Made by a program: the position numbers and the translations under genes. From assembly GCA_964548175.1 (NCBI GenBank), contig CAZJQS010000013.1, positions 1 through 64,000 on the forward strand: 64,000 nt of DNA. Reading direction: 5' to 3'. Below, piece by piece: positions 1 through 8,523 of the stretch. Source of the stretch: JANQPA01 sp964548175. GTDB lineage: Bacteria > Bacteroidota > Bacteroidia > Chitinophagales > Saprospiraceae. Numbering within the stretch: the first letter of the stretch is position 1; every line of letters starts with the position of its first letter. The notes under the pieces are model-generated. The model did not search any database. It was not told the origin of the DNA and saw nothing but the letters and a program-made list of their open reading frames with translations.

Positions 1-828
1 TCCGGCGCTTGAATTTCTCAAAGCCTCCCACATGGTTTCATAATATTGGCCTGGAGTAACTTCTTCATATAAACGAATAGCTCTGGATACTATCCCATAC
101 TGAACAGATGCAGACACCTGGGTCTCTTTTGAACCGCGCTTTGTTGTGATCATGACAACTCCATTGGCAGCCCTTGATCCATACAATGATGTAGATGAAG
201 CATCTTTAAGAATGGTAATAGACTCGATGTCTTCTTGGTTGATGTTCGTTAAAGCTCCTTCAAACTGTATACCATCTACAATAAATAAGGGAGCGGCACT
301 ACCGTTTAAGGTTCCCACCCCGCGTATGACAATACCAGGAGATGACCCCGGTTGTCCTGAAGCAGATGTAAATTGCACGCCCGTCGCCTTACCCTCAATA
401 GCAGCAATGGGTGATGTTACATTCCTAATTGCCAGTTCCTCAGCACCGACTACATCAGCCGAGCCGGAAAAAGCTTCCTTGCTACTGATACCGTAGGCCG
501 TTACAATTACCTCATCAAGAAGGGTGCTGGCCTCGCTCATCTGCACATCAATGACCGTCTGATCGCCTACAGTGATGCGGGTATCTTGCATACCGGTGTA
601 AGAAAAAATCAATACGTCGCCTCGATTAGCTTCAATAGAATAGGTGCCGTCGATATCTGTCGCGGTACCGGTAGCGGTGCCTTCAATTAATACCGTGACT
701 CCTATTAGAGGCTCATTGTCCTCCTGGCTTGTCACTGTACCCGTGATGCGGGTCTGAGCTTCTATGCTAAAGGCCGATAAGGTCATCAGCAGAAGTCCAA
801 CAAGCGTTATACGTGTAAAATACTTCAT
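1..828 (-). CDS. SusC/RagA-family TonB-linked outer-membrane protein, N-terminal part
   Basis: The gene runs off the left edge; 276 codons are visible, read from the ATG at 828. Residues 1-25 are a signal peptide ending in AQ. Residues 27-105 are a carboxypeptidase-regulatory-like beta sandwich (GVTVLIEGTATGTATDIDG), followed by LDEVIVTAYG and the plug with the SusC signatures VIRGVGTLNG, PLFIVDGI and ILKDASSTSLYGSRAANGV. Family members are TonB-driven outer-membrane importers that normally work with a SusD lipoprotein to take up glycans or peptides. The partner would lie outside the window, so the substrate cannot be guessed. No defect is seen in the part present. Confidence 0.95.
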   Translation of the reverse strand, partial: MKYFTRITLVGLLLMTLSAFSIEAQTRITGTVTSQEDNEPLIGVTVLIEGTATGTATDIDGTYSIEANRGDVLIFSYTGMQDTRITVGDQTVIDVQMSEASTLLDEVIVTAYGISSKEAFSGSADVVGAEELAIRNVTSPIAAIEGKATGVQFTSASGQPGSSPGIVIRGVGTLNGSAAPLFIVDGIQFEGALTNINQEDIESITILKDASSTSLYGSRAANGVVMITTKRGSKETQVSASVQYGIVSRAIRLYEEVTPGQYYETMWEALRNSSAG

Positions 829-1483
829 GTTGAAACTGATTTATTATAAAATAGATAATAGAGTATTACCCTTTAGTAAGTGCGCTTCTCAAACTAAAGC
901 TAAACGCAGCATAAACAACTTATGCTCTAAACCTGCTCTAACTGACTGTGACTAATTTGCCATGGGGTTTCTCCATTCACTGATCGAGAAAACGGAAAAT
1001 TTCTGGCTTTTACGAGACCACAATCCGATGATTTCTACTACAATTTGATGATAAGGATGTGAAAATAACAGAAAAATCATTCTTGTGAGCTAAAATAGAA
1101 CCTATGCCTTTATAGCTACTGATCATTACTGTTTTTTCGATAAAATGGTCTTCTAGGGGTACTAAATGCACTTTATACATTCCGAAAGACAAATGTATGT
1201 TTAAGCATAACGTAAAATTCCTTCGCACGCTGCCTGATGAAAAAAAATCATACCTAAGTGCGCAGCTTTCTTCGGCGTAAATATAGAAAGAAAAAATAAA
1301 ATTAAGAACAACTTAAAATTCATACATTTTTTGTATTAGCTCATTTTCCGCCTCACCTATTCCCTTGCTTATATTCTACTTTTACAATAAAATGACTGCT
1401 AATACATATAAAATCCTCAAAAAGTAAACCCGTTTTTTTGAACAAGCCGCTCCATTTGGAGTTACCTTTAAAAACTACCTTCT
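829..1483. other. Long AT-rich intergenic region between divergent genes
   Basis: About 650 bases separate the SusC-like gene from the next gene on the other strand. The region must hold promoters for both, but I could not find a full TTTG...TAnnTTTG pair. A 72-codon open frame on the minus strand (1010-1228) has no recognisable domain or coding signature and is left out. No repeat family of this window is present here. Confidence 0.5.
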
Positions 1484-2080
1484 ATGCGCCAGCTGATCCT
1501 TTTCTGCTTTTTTTCTTTCTGCTGCCTGACTATGGCTTCCGCCCAGTCGGAAGAACCGCTTTTTCTTTTTAACCAAAAAAGCCAGCAAAAACAAAAACGC
1601 GCCATGATGGTCCTGGGCGGTTGGGCCGTAAGCAATATCGCCATCGGAGGCATCCTGCGCGGCCAACATGGGGGCGTCGAGCGCGAATTCCACACCATGA
1701 ACATCGGCTGGAACGTAGTGAACCTGGGTATCGCTACACTGGGCTATATAGCAGCCAATAAGCAAGACCCTGCTGCGATAGATCTCTATCAAAGCATTCA
1801 ACAGCATCACGGCTTTCAAAAAACGTTGCTCTTCAACGCCGGGCTAGACGTCGGCTACATGCTGGGCGGCCTTTACCTGATAGAAAGGAGTAAAAATGCA
1901 GAAAAAAATGCCGAGCGGCTGGAAGGTTTCGGTAAATCGATCATCGTGCAAGGCGGATTTCTGTTTGTCTTTGATCTGGTGAATTATTTCATCTTTGCCG
2001 GAGATAATGCTGCTATTCAGCCACTGCTGGGCATGGATGTGATGGGAAATACACAGTTTGGAATGGCGTTCAGGTTTTAA
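1484..2080 (+). CDS. Small exported or membrane protein of unknown function
   Basis: The protein has 198 residues. Residues 1-20 are a signal peptide ending in ASAQ. After a charged stretch (QKSQQKQKRAMMVLGGWA) come several hydrophobic, glycine-rich segments at roughly 40-60, 70-90, 115-135 and 150-170, so it is probably an integral membrane protein; it ends in GMAFRF. I believe similar small proteins (start with GGW...NI..G, a DUF6992-like pattern) occur widely in Bacteroidota, but I cannot give a function. It stands alone: the upstream gene is divergent and the downstream gene is convergent, 46 bases away. The ATG at 1484 is the only start that keeps the signal peptide intact. Confidence 0.75.
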   Translation: MRQLILFCFFSFCCLTMASAQSEEPLFLFNQKSQQKQKRAMMVLGGWAVSNIAIGGILRGQHGGVEREFHTMNIGWNVVNLGIATLGYIAANKQDPAAIDLYQSIQQHHGFQKTLLFNAGLDVGYMLGGLYLIERSKNAEKNAERLEGFGKSIIVQGGFLFVFDLVNYFIFAGDNAAIQPLLGMDVMGNTQFGMAFRF

Positions 2081-2126
2081 CCGTGATTAACCGCCAGGAC
2101 AAAATTAACTTAAATATGTCCTAGAC

Positions 2127-2639
2127 TTATTCTGGTTTGGTTGTTCCTCTAAGGCCCAGTTCAATGGCTTCCAAATCCCTGATGTCATGGCCATCTATGG
2201 TGAAGCGAACAATGGTCCTGACTTTGTGAAACCCATGCACGCCGCAAGCCCCCGGATTGATGTGCAGAAGTTTGTGCTTTTTATCGGGCATGACTTTAAG
2301 AATATGTGAGTGCCCGCAGATGTATAAATTTGGAGGGTTTTGCTGTAGGATCTCTCTTAATCTTTTGGTATACCGGCCCGGATATCCGCCTATGTGGGTC
2401 ATAAAAACCTCCACCTCTTCACACCTGAATCGAAGGTCCTCCGGATAGCGTAGGCGCACTTTTTCATCATCAATATTTCCGAATACGGCCTTAAATGGTC
2501 TAAAGGCTTCCAGACGATCCGCCAGCCTAACTTCACCTATATCGCCGGCATGCCAGACCTCGTCGCATTCTTCAAAATAATCGAAAATCTTTTCGTCTAA
2601 AAAGGAGTGCGTATCTGACAATAAACCAATTCTTCTCAT
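2127..2639 (-). CDS. YfcE/MJ0936-type metallophosphoesterase
   Basis: With the ATG at 2639 the protein has 170 residues, the usual length of this family of small cytosolic calcineurin-like phosphodiesterases. All metal-binding motifs are present: SDTH (D9, H11), GD at 32-33, GNID with N55, H82 in MTHIGGYPG, and GHSH at 109-112. Such enzymes hydrolyse phosphodiesters with two bound metal ions; the natural substrate is generally not known. A GTG seven codons upstream (2660) is possible but would add only a lysine-rich tail, so I prefer the ATG just before the first beta strand. A 15-base palindrome (GATAAC-GCT-GTTATC, 2662-2676) lies directly upstream and could be an operator; this is weak. Confidence 0.9.
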   Translation of the reverse strand: MRRIGLLSDTHSFLDEKIFDYFEECDEVWHAGDIGEVRLADRLEAFRPFKAVFGNIDDEKVRLRYPEDLRFRCEEVEVFMTHIGGYPGRYTKRLREILQQNPPNLYICGHSHILKVMPDKKHKLLHINPGACGVHGFHKVRTIVRFTIDGHDIRDLEAIELGLRGTTKPE

Positions 2640-2734
2640 TTGCGATTTTTTTTTTAACACTGATAACGCTGTTATCGATTTTTACAAACAGGCTGAGAAT
2701 AGTGAAAATCTGTATTAGTCAGTGTCAAAAAAAT

Positions 2735-3700
2735 TCACGCTATCTTTAGCACAATCTTGCCAAACTGATCACTCTTTTCCATCTGCTTCATAGCCTCCTG
2801 CCCCTCTTCAAGGGAATACACAACATCAACCACCGGCCTGATCTTATGCTCATCCACAAAACGCACCATATCGACAAACTCCTGGTCATTGCCCATGGTA
2901 GATCCCAAAATGGAAATCTGCTTCCAAAAAATACGCTGCGGACTCAAATTAGGAATAGCCCCTCTCGTACCCCCGTAAATCACCATTTTAGCGCTGTAGT
3001 CACACAAACGAACCAAATCGTTAAACCCATCTCCTCCTGCACTGTCGATGATCAGATTCACGGGGCCGGATTCCTTGATCAGTTCCTTCCACCACTCTGC
3101 CTGCGTGTAATCAGCCCCTCCAAGGGCGCCCATAGCCACGGCCCGCTCGATCTTCTCTTCGCTGCTGGAAGTGACATACACGCGCGCGCCAACCGCAATG
3201 GCAAACTGACAAGCCAAAAGTGCAACACCCCCTCCTACTCCACTGATCAGCACTGTGTCACCTGGTTTGATCTGACCTTTCGTAAAAATGGCGCGATAGG
3301 CTGTTAATCCGGCCAGAGGCAAGGCAGCGGCCTCTTCCCAGGACAAGTGAGCGGGCTTGTCTACCAGCCGGTCCTTCGGCGCCACAATTTTTTCTGCAAA
3401 AGTTCCGTAGCTGGGCATCCCTAAAATATGGTAAGCTTTACTTTGATGAGCAGGGTTGTCTCCCCAGTTGATGTTCGGATTGATCACGACCTCCCGGTCT
3501 GCTGCCGTACCGGCTCCATCTGAGCCCAGTATCCCGGGATATTGAATGCCTGGGTATAATTGCTGAGTGATGAAATAATCTCTTCGGTTCAGGGCCGCTG
3601 CTTTGAGGTCCACCACTATTTCGTTTTCACCGGGTTCCGGGTCTGGCCATTCTTTTATGGTAAGGGGGAGGTCTTTTCCCTCCAGTACTAGTGCGCGCAT
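2735..3700 (-). CDS. Medium-chain dehydrogenase/reductase, quinone-oxidoreductase-like
   Basis: The 321-residue protein has a GroES-like N-domain (IVVDLKAAALNRRDYFITQQ; PGILGSDGAG at 55-64) and a Rossmann domain with the nucleotide loop ISGVGGGVA at 152-160. The cysteine/histidine zinc ligands of classical alcohol dehydrogenases are absent: the usual GHE is replaced by GSDGAG. It therefore belongs with the zinc-free NADPH quinone reductase/enoyl reductase branch of the MDR superfamily. The C-terminus is complete (FGKIVLKIA). It is a single gene; the upstream gene's 3' end is 177 bases away. The substrate cannot be predicted from sequence. Confidence 0.88.
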   Translation of the reverse strand: MRALVLEGKDLPLTIKEWPDPEPGENEIVVDLKAAALNRRDYFITQQLYPGIQYPGILGSDGAGTAADREVVINPNINWGDNPAHQSKAYHILGMPSYGTFAEKIVAPKDRLVDKPAHLSWEEAAALPLAGLTAYRAIFTKGQIKPGDTVLISGVGGGVALLACQFAIAVGARVYVTSSSEEKIERAVAMGALGGADYTQAEWWKELIKESGPVNLIIDSAGGDGFNDLVRLCDYSAKMVIYGGTRGAIPNLSPQRIFWKQISILGSTMGNDQEFVDMVRFVDEHKIRPVVDVVYSLEEGQEAMKQMEKSDQFGKIVLKIA

Positions 3701-3827
3701 GCTGTTTTTCCTGGTAAAATAAACATTAAATATTTAAAACCCATTGTTTTCTGCAGACCTGGCACTGAAAACCAATAAACCACTATAGGAGCTCATTGCT
3801 AAGGTATTTGTTTTTTTACCGCTAAGT

Positions 3828-3883
3828 CCCAATACTCAATACCCAATACTCAATACCCAATACTCAATACCCAATACTCAATA
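3828..3883. repeat. Four perfect tandem copies of a 14-base unit
   Basis: The unit CCCAATACTCAATA occurs four times without change at 3828, 3842, 3856 and 3870. The last copy overlaps the stop codon and final codons of the gene at 3878-4711, so the array sits exactly at the 3' end of that gene. A similar phrase (TACTCAATACCCATTT, then TTCAATATTCAAG) occurs near 8490-8520. It looks like a minisatellite of the kind that changes copy number by slippage. Confidence 0.9.
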
Positions 3884-4711
3884 CTCCATTTTAGGCAGCA
3901 TCACAAATCCATCCGTAGCATATTTGCCAAAGTCGTCATAAGAGAGCCAGGCGTATCCGGATTGACCCCAGGTGCTTCCCCAGGAGCTCATCAATTCGAA
4001 GGCGTTGCGCTCTTCGTCATAGCCCACTACGATAAAGGTAAAGGATTCATTCGCAGCGCCTCCCAGGGTAAGGGTGCTTTGTCCGGACAAGGCCTTGATG
4101 TTGGCGTCGGTATTGATTTTGACCAACACAGGATTACCACGCATGAGTGATTTGCGTACTTCGAACACTTTCTGGCGTTCTTTGGTAAAAGGTCGGAAAA
4201 CATGAAGGTAGTTCTGGATGCTGAATTTTTGGGTGGCATAAACGGCGCTGGTCAAAGCCGGCGAATCATAAGGCATGATAGCGGCGCTCACCGTTCCGCT
4301 CTGAACCAGAAACAGGAAGGCTTCTTCCAGGTTTACGGCCTTGCCGGCATTCTCGATACTGAGTTTGATAAAATCCGGACTGAGGTTCACCTTGTAGTTT
4401 TTATTCAGGTTGACATAAAACTCCAGGCAGCTGGCCAGGGCATAGCTCAATTCAGAACCTCTGAAGCCGACTTTTCTTACCGGCATCATGTAAGGTTTCA
4501 GGTTTTGTTCCGTCAATAATGTCCTCGCATTGCTCCCTACGCCGGGCACGACAAACATCATTTGATCGATCAGATTCATGTCGTTGACGCCAATTTGTGT
4601 CTGGGCGTCAGTGGGATTTTTAGGCTTGCCCGTTTCAACCTGGGCAATAGCGGAAAAACAGAAAAGCAGACTGGCGATAAGGCTGATAAATGGCTTGTTC
4701 ATGATGTACAT
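3878..4711 (-). CDS. Secreted papain-fold (C1A-like) protein without catalytic residues
   Basis: The protein has 277 residues with a signal peptide at 1-24 (SAIAQ). The late part follows the papain-family pattern: IVVGYDEERNAFELMSSWG at 227-245, then WGQSGYAWLSYDDF, where active members have HA..IVGYDD and MNSWG..WG..GY. The early helix PVRKVGFRGSELSYALASC (78-96) stands where active enzymes have GSCWAF. By this alignment the catalytic Cys is Ser89 (or Glu87), the His is Phe224 and the Asn is Ser242. All three are lost while the scaffold is kept, so it is probably a binding protein or pseudo-protease in the periplasm or outside. ATG at 4702 is an alternative start. It stands alone, with repeats on both sides. 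Confidence 0.75.
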   Translation of the reverse strand: MYIMNKPFISLIASLLFCFSAIAQVETGKPKNPTDAQTQIGVNDMNLIDQMMFVVPGVGSNARTLLTEQNLKPYMMPVRKVGFRGSELSYALASCLEFYVNLNKNYKVNLSPDFIKLSIENAGKAVNLEEAFLFLVQSGTVSAAIMPYDSPALTSAVYATQKFSIQNYLHVFRPFTKERQKVFEVRKSLMRGNPVLVKINTDANIKALSGQSTLTLGGAANESFTFIVVGYDEERNAFELMSSWGSTWGQSGYAWLSYDDFGKYATDGFVMLPKMEY

Positions 4712-5091
4712 TTTTTTAATTCCTTGAACGAAATAAGAACTGGTAATCTTTCATTGGGTTTTAAAAAAAAAAGAAAAACGCCTCTTTACAGCCATAGTGC
4801 GAAGAGACGTTGGGAGGTGGTCAATTGTTAAAGAATTTAACATTTTTTTAACAATTGTGAAATACCAACCGTTATTTGCCTTGAGGGGGCACAATGAGAT
4901 ATGTATTTTGTTTTGCCCCTTCAGGGCAATGATAAACGGTTCGTTCACCCAGCCCAGGGCTGCGCCCTGGGCTGAGTTATTCTGCCCTTTCAGGGCAGCA
5001 AGCCTGAGTTATTCTGCCTTTTCAAGGCGGCAAGCCTGAGTTATTCTGCCTTATCAGGCAGGCAAGCTTAGGGGGCTGCCTGGGCAAAACC
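4712..5091. repeat. GC-rich REP-like palindromes with three tandem 32-base units
   Basis: This gap of about 380 bases holds a cluster of short perfect palindromes: TTGCCCCTTCAGGGCAA near 4911-4928, AGCCCAGGGC-TGC-GCCCTGGGCT at 4951-4973, and three tandem units of 32 bases (4974-5005, 5006-5037, 5038-5069). Each unit starts GAGTTATTCTGCC and contains its own hairpin. The hairpin arms differ between units (TGCCC/GGGCA, TGCCTT/AAGGCG, TGCC/GGCA), mostly in ways that keep pairing. A second copy of the CCAGGGC-TGC-GCCCTGG core lies at 11843-11859. The stretch 4712-4900 shows nothing else recognisable. Confidence 0.8.
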
Positions 5092-6633
5092 CTAAAGCGG
5101 AATATTTCCGTGTTTTTTCTTAGGCAGATGCGCCACTTTATTCTCGAGCATTTCGAAAGCCCGGATGAGTTTGCGTCTGCTCAGTTGAGGTTCGATCACC
5201 TCATCAATGAAGCCTCTTCTGGCGGCCCGGTAAGGATGAGCAAAAAGATCCTGGTATTCTTTTTCTTTTTCCAGCAGTGTGGCTTCGGGATCATCAGATT
5301 CAGCGATCTCCCTGCGGAAGATGATCTCGGAAGCTCCTTTGGCGCCCATAACGGCAATTTCGGCGTTGGGCCAGGCGAAGTTCATATCGGCGCCGATGTG
5401 TTTGGAATTCATCACATCGTATGCGCCCCCGTAAGCTTTGCGTGTGATCAGCGTCACTCGGGGCACCGTAGCCTCGCTGAAAGCATACAGCAGTTTAGCA
5501 CCGTTAACGATGATCCCGTTCCATTCCTGATCAGTGCCTGGCAAAAAGCCAGGTACATCCACGAGGACCAACAAAGGAATATTGAAGCAATCGCAGAAGC
5601 GAACGAAGCGAGCACCTTTCTTGGAGCTGTCGACGTCCAAAACTCCGGCAAGGCTCATAGGCTGATTTCCGACGATACCGATACTTCTGCCGGCTATTCT
5701 GGCAAAGCCGACGATGATGTTATCCGCATAGTCCGGATGTATCTCCAGAAAGGAATCTTCATCTACGATACCTCTGACCACATCCCGCATGTCATAGGGC
5801 TGATTAGCACTTTCCGGGATGATATGGTTCAGTTCTTCCCTGATCTCTTCTCCCAACTCATAGGGGAAGCGAGGGGTTTTCTCCTCGCAGTTTTGCGGAA
5901 TATAAGACAAAAGGCGCTTGATCTTTTCTAAACAGTCAATGTCATTGCCCGCTGTCAGGTGGGTAACGCCGGATTTGGTGGAATGAGCCGAGGCGCCCCC
6001 TAGTTCTTCCGCAGTAACGGCTTCGTTGGTAACGGTTTTTACCACATTGGGGCCGGTAACGAACATGTAAGAGGTCCCCTCCACCATAATGGTAAAGTCT
6101 GTCATCGCCGGAGAATAAACCGCCCCACCGGCGCAAGGCCCCATGATCGCAGAGATCTGAGGTACTACTCCGGAAGAAATGACATTTCGATAAAAGATAT
6201 CCGCATAGCCGCCCAGAGATTTCACTCCTTCCTGAATACGGGCGCCGCCGGAGTCATTCAAGCCGATGACAGGAGCGCCGTTTCTCATGGCCAGATCCAT
6301 GATCTTGCAGATTTTTTCCGCATGCGTTTCTGATAAAGAACCACCGAACACGGTAAAATCCTGAGCAAAAACGTAAACCAGCCTGCCATTAATGGTGCCG
6401 TAGCCAGTTACCACCCCATCACCCGGAATTCGCTGTTTTTCCATTCCAAAATCATAGCTGCGGTGAGCCACCAACATACCGATTTCCTCAAAAGAACCGT
6501 CATCCATTAAAAAATGGACCCGCTCCCTGGCGGTTAGCTTGCCCTTTTGATGTTGTGTATCAATACGCTTTTGGCCGCCGCCAAGCTGAGCTTGAGCAAC
6601 TTTTTCTTGTAATAAAGATAATTTATCTTTCAT
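5092..6633 (-). CDS. pccB: Acyl-CoA carboxylase carboxyltransferase (beta) subunit, propionyl-CoA type
   Basis: The 513 residues match the full length of biotin-dependent acyl-CoA carboxylase beta subunits. These transfer CO2 from carboxybiotin to propionyl-CoA (or a similar acyl-CoA) to give methylmalonyl-CoA. Visible signatures are GKLTARERV near 30, DFTVFGGSLSETHAEKI, NDSGGARIQEGV, IMGPCAGGAVYSPAMTDF in the N-domain and RKAYGGAYDVMNSKHIGAD plus the GAKGASEIIFRREI stretch in the C-domain. The two GGA-type oxyanion loops are intact. Neither the biotin carboxylase nor the biotin carrier gene is adjacent, so the holoenzyme must be assembled from genes elsewhere. Propionyl-CoA specificity is a family-level inference; other acyl-CoAs are possible. 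Confidence 0.92.
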   Translation of the reverse strand: MKDKLSLLQEKVAQAQLGGGQKRIDTQHQKGKLTARERVHFLMDDGSFEEIGMLVAHRSYDFGMEKQRIPGDGVVTGYGTINGRLVYVFAQDFTVFGGSLSETHAEKICKIMDLAMRNGAPVIGLNDSGGARIQEGVKSLGGYADIFYRNVISSGVVPQISAIMGPCAGGAVYSPAMTDFTIMVEGTSYMFVTGPNVVKTVTNEAVTAEELGGASAHSTKSGVTHLTAGNDIDCLEKIKRLLSYIPQNCEEKTPRFPYELGEEIREELNHIIPESANQPYDMRDVVRGIVDEDSFLEIHPDYADNIIVGFARIAGRSIGIVGNQPMSLAGVLDVDSSKKGARFVRFCDCFNIPLLVLVDVPGFLPGTDQEWNGIIVNGAKLLYAFSEATVPRVTLITRKAYGGAYDVMNSKHIGADMNFAWPNAEIAVMGAKGASEIIFRREIAESDDPEATLLEKEKEYQDLFAHPYRAARRGFIDEVIEPQLSRRKLIRAFEMLENKVAHLPKKKHGNIPL

Positions 6634-6866
6634 GCTGCTTGGTTAAAGTGGTTTTTCGAAAATTCAAATAGCTTGGATAGAAATTCCCTTCAGTCCAGAG
6701 CCAATATAGAAAATTTTAGCTATTTCCAAGTATGGATGTCTGACGAAAAAGTAGCTTTTGAAGCTGTAATTCTATGTTGAATAAAATCGCGGGGAAATAA
6801 TTAAATCCACAAAAAAAGCTTTTAACTTCACCTTTTTATTTTCACTTTTTATTAAAATTTAATCTT

Positions 6867-8075
6867 ATGAACGCCACATCTATCTCTGCGCTTAGCGAAC
6901 GCATCCAAAAGATGGAGGAATCCGCCACATTGAAAATGGCGCAGATGGCCAGAGATCTCAAAGCTCAAGGTCATGAAGTGATCAGCTTAAGCATCGGAGA
7001 ACCTGATTTTGACACCCCCGAACACATCAAAGAAGCAGCCAAAAAGGCGCTGGATGAGGGTTTCACCAAATATACGCCCGTTCCAGGGTTACCAGAACTG
7101 ATAAAGGCCATTCAAACCAAATTCAAAAGAGATAACCAACTGGAATACGACCTCGACCAGATCGTCGTGTCTAACGGCGCCAAACAGTCCATCGCCAACA
7201 TCTTCCTTTCCTTACTCAATAAAGGCGATGAAGTGGTCATTTTAGCGCCTTATTGGGTGTCTTACTCAGAAATCGTAAAACTGGCTGAAGGAGTTCCCAT
7301 TATTCTTCCAGCTTCTATCGAGGACGACTACAAAGTAAAAGCAGATGCCATCAAAAACGCCATTACCCATAAAACCAAGGCTGTTCTTTTTTCCTCTCCC
7401 TGCAATCCTACCGGCTCCGTTTATACCCATGATGAGCTAAGGGCCATCGCAGATGTCGTCGCTCAACATGAAGATGTTTACATCGTTTCGGACGAAATCT
7501 ATGAATACATCAACTTCACCGGGCAACACGCCAGCATCGGCGTTTTTGATAACGTCAAAGATCGCACCATCACGGTGAATGGTTTTTCCAAGGGATTTGC
7601 TATGACCGGATGGCGTCTGGGATACATCGGCGCTCCAAAATGGATAGCCGAGGCTTGTGTAAAAGTTCAAGGTCAATTTACTTCCGGCGCTAATGCTTTC
7701 GGCCAAAAAGCCGCCGCTCATGCCCTGCTGGCTGATATGGGCCCTACCCATGAAATGAGGGCCGCCTTCCTCAAAAGAAGAGACCTGGTGATCGATCTGC
7801 TGAAGGAAATCCCCGGCATGAAAGTCAACCTGCCTCAGGGGGCATTCTACATTTTCCCGGATATCAGCGCCTTTTTTGGAAAATCTGACGGACAAACTAC
7901 CATCACCAACGCTACTGACTTTTGTGAGTACCTGCTCTACCATGCTCATGTCGGCGTCGTAACCGGAGATGCCTTCGGCACTCCTGATTGCTTCCGCCTT
8001 TCTTACGCCGCATCGGAAGCCGAATTAAAAGAAGCGATCAAGCGAATGAAAGAGACTCTGGGAAGGTTGAAGTGA
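6867..8075 (+). CDS. Class I aminotransferase, aspartate aminotransferase type
   Basis: The 402-residue cytosolic enzyme belongs to fold-type I PLP aminotransferases of subgroup I-gamma, which interconvert aspartate and oxaloacetate with 2-oxoglutarate/glutamate, sometimes with broader amino acid range. The PLP lysine is K242 in VNGFSKGFAMTGWRLGY. N180 (SSPCNPTGSVY), D209 and Y212 (VSDEIYEY) contact the cofactor, R251 lies in TGWRLGY, and the substrate carboxylate arginine is in CFRLSYA near the C-terminus. The start ATG follows an A/T-rich leader without a Shine-Dalgarno sequence. It is divergent from the carboxyltransferase gene across 233 bases that should contain both promoters. Exact substrate specificity is not settled by sequence alone. 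Confidence 0.93.
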   Translation: MNATSISALSERIQKMEESATLKMAQMARDLKAQGHEVISLSIGEPDFDTPEHIKEAAKKALDEGFTKYTPVPGLPELIKAIQTKFKRDNQLEYDLDQIVVSNGAKQSIANIFLSLLNKGDEVVILAPYWVSYSEIVKLAEGVPIILPASIEDDYKVKADAIKNAITHKTKAVLFSSPCNPTGSVYTHDELRAIADVVAQHEDVYIVSDEIYEYINFTGQHASIGVFDNVKDRTITVNGFSKGFAMTGWRLGYIGAPKWIAEACVKVQGQFTSGANAFGQKAAAHALLADMGPTHEMRAAFLKRRDLVIDLLKEIPGMKVNLPQGAFYIFPDISAFFGKSDGQTTITNATDFCEYLLYHAHVGVVTGDAFGTPDCFRLSYAASEAELKEAIKRMKETLGRLK

Positions 8076-8090
8076 TGAGGAGGTTATCGG

Positions 8091-8220
8091 TTAAGTAAGC
8101 AAACCATTTCAAATATAGGTTTTGCTGGCGCCTAAGGCGCCAGCAAAACCTATATTTGAAGATAATTTGCCGCCCAGGGGGGCGGCAAATTATCTTCAAA
8201 TATTTTTGTGTGAGTACTTA
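8091..8220. repeat. Family A double-hairpin element, copy 1
   Basis: A perfect 25-base inverted repeat (arms 8108-8132 and 8136-8160, loop TAA) is followed by a second stem (core 8161-8175 with 8180-8194, extendable outward). The segment ATATTTGAA (8152-8160) can pair with TTCAAATAT upstream (8108) or with TTCAAATAT downstream (8195), so the two hairpins compete. The element starts TTAAGTAAGCAAACCATTTC and ends TTTTTGTGTGAGTACTTA. Related copies are at 10561, 11908 and 60759. It lies 15 bases after an aminotransferase stop codon. Confidence 0.9.
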
Positions 8221-8523
8221 TTGGTATCGGTTGATGGTTGGTAATTTTGGTGCCGGAGAGGCAAGGATTTTGCGGTTTTTAATTATGATTAACTGCGAAA
8301 ATCCCTGCCGGCCTCGCAAGCAGGAGCTAGATCAGCGTTCAATGTTTTTGTTTTTTATTTTAACTATGCAAGAAATTTTTAACTGAGTAAAATATTATTC
8401 TAACAATAAGACTCTAATCAAAAAGCATTTTCAGAACTTTTTCTCCCCAAAAAGCATTATTACCTTCGAGTTTCAACCAAATTTTCCTACTACTCAATAC
8501 CCATTTATTCAATATTCAAGAAC
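8221..8523. other. Intergenic stretch with one imperfect inverted repeat
   Basis: After the double-hairpin element comes an imperfect inverted repeat (GGCAAGGATTTTGCGGTT near 8260 against AACTGCGAAAATCCCTGCC near 8291). The rest is AT-rich leader of the following peptidase gene, with TACTCAATACCC and TTCAATATTCAAG just before the start, resembling the tandem unit at 3828-3883. No gene is seen here. Confidence 0.5.

Noticed and set aside
146..496. Long plus-strand frame opposite the SusC-like gene
   Set aside because: The minus strand here encodes clear SusC signatures; the plus frame is a shadow.
1010..1228. Open frame of 72 codons on the minus strand in the first long gap
   Set aside because: No signal, domain or neighbour supports it, and the sequence is AT-rich intergenic DNA.
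2081..2126. AGGACA/TGTCCT inverted pair between two convergent genes considered as a terminator
   Set aside because: Only six bases pair, the loop is long, and no T-run follows.
4974..5069. Three tandem 32-base units considered as a CRISPR array
   Set aside because: The units are contiguous without spacers, each contains its own hairpin, and no cas gene is near.
5110..5931. 273-codon plus-strand frame
   Set aside because: Antisense to the acyl-CoA carboxylase subunit, whose motifs are certain.
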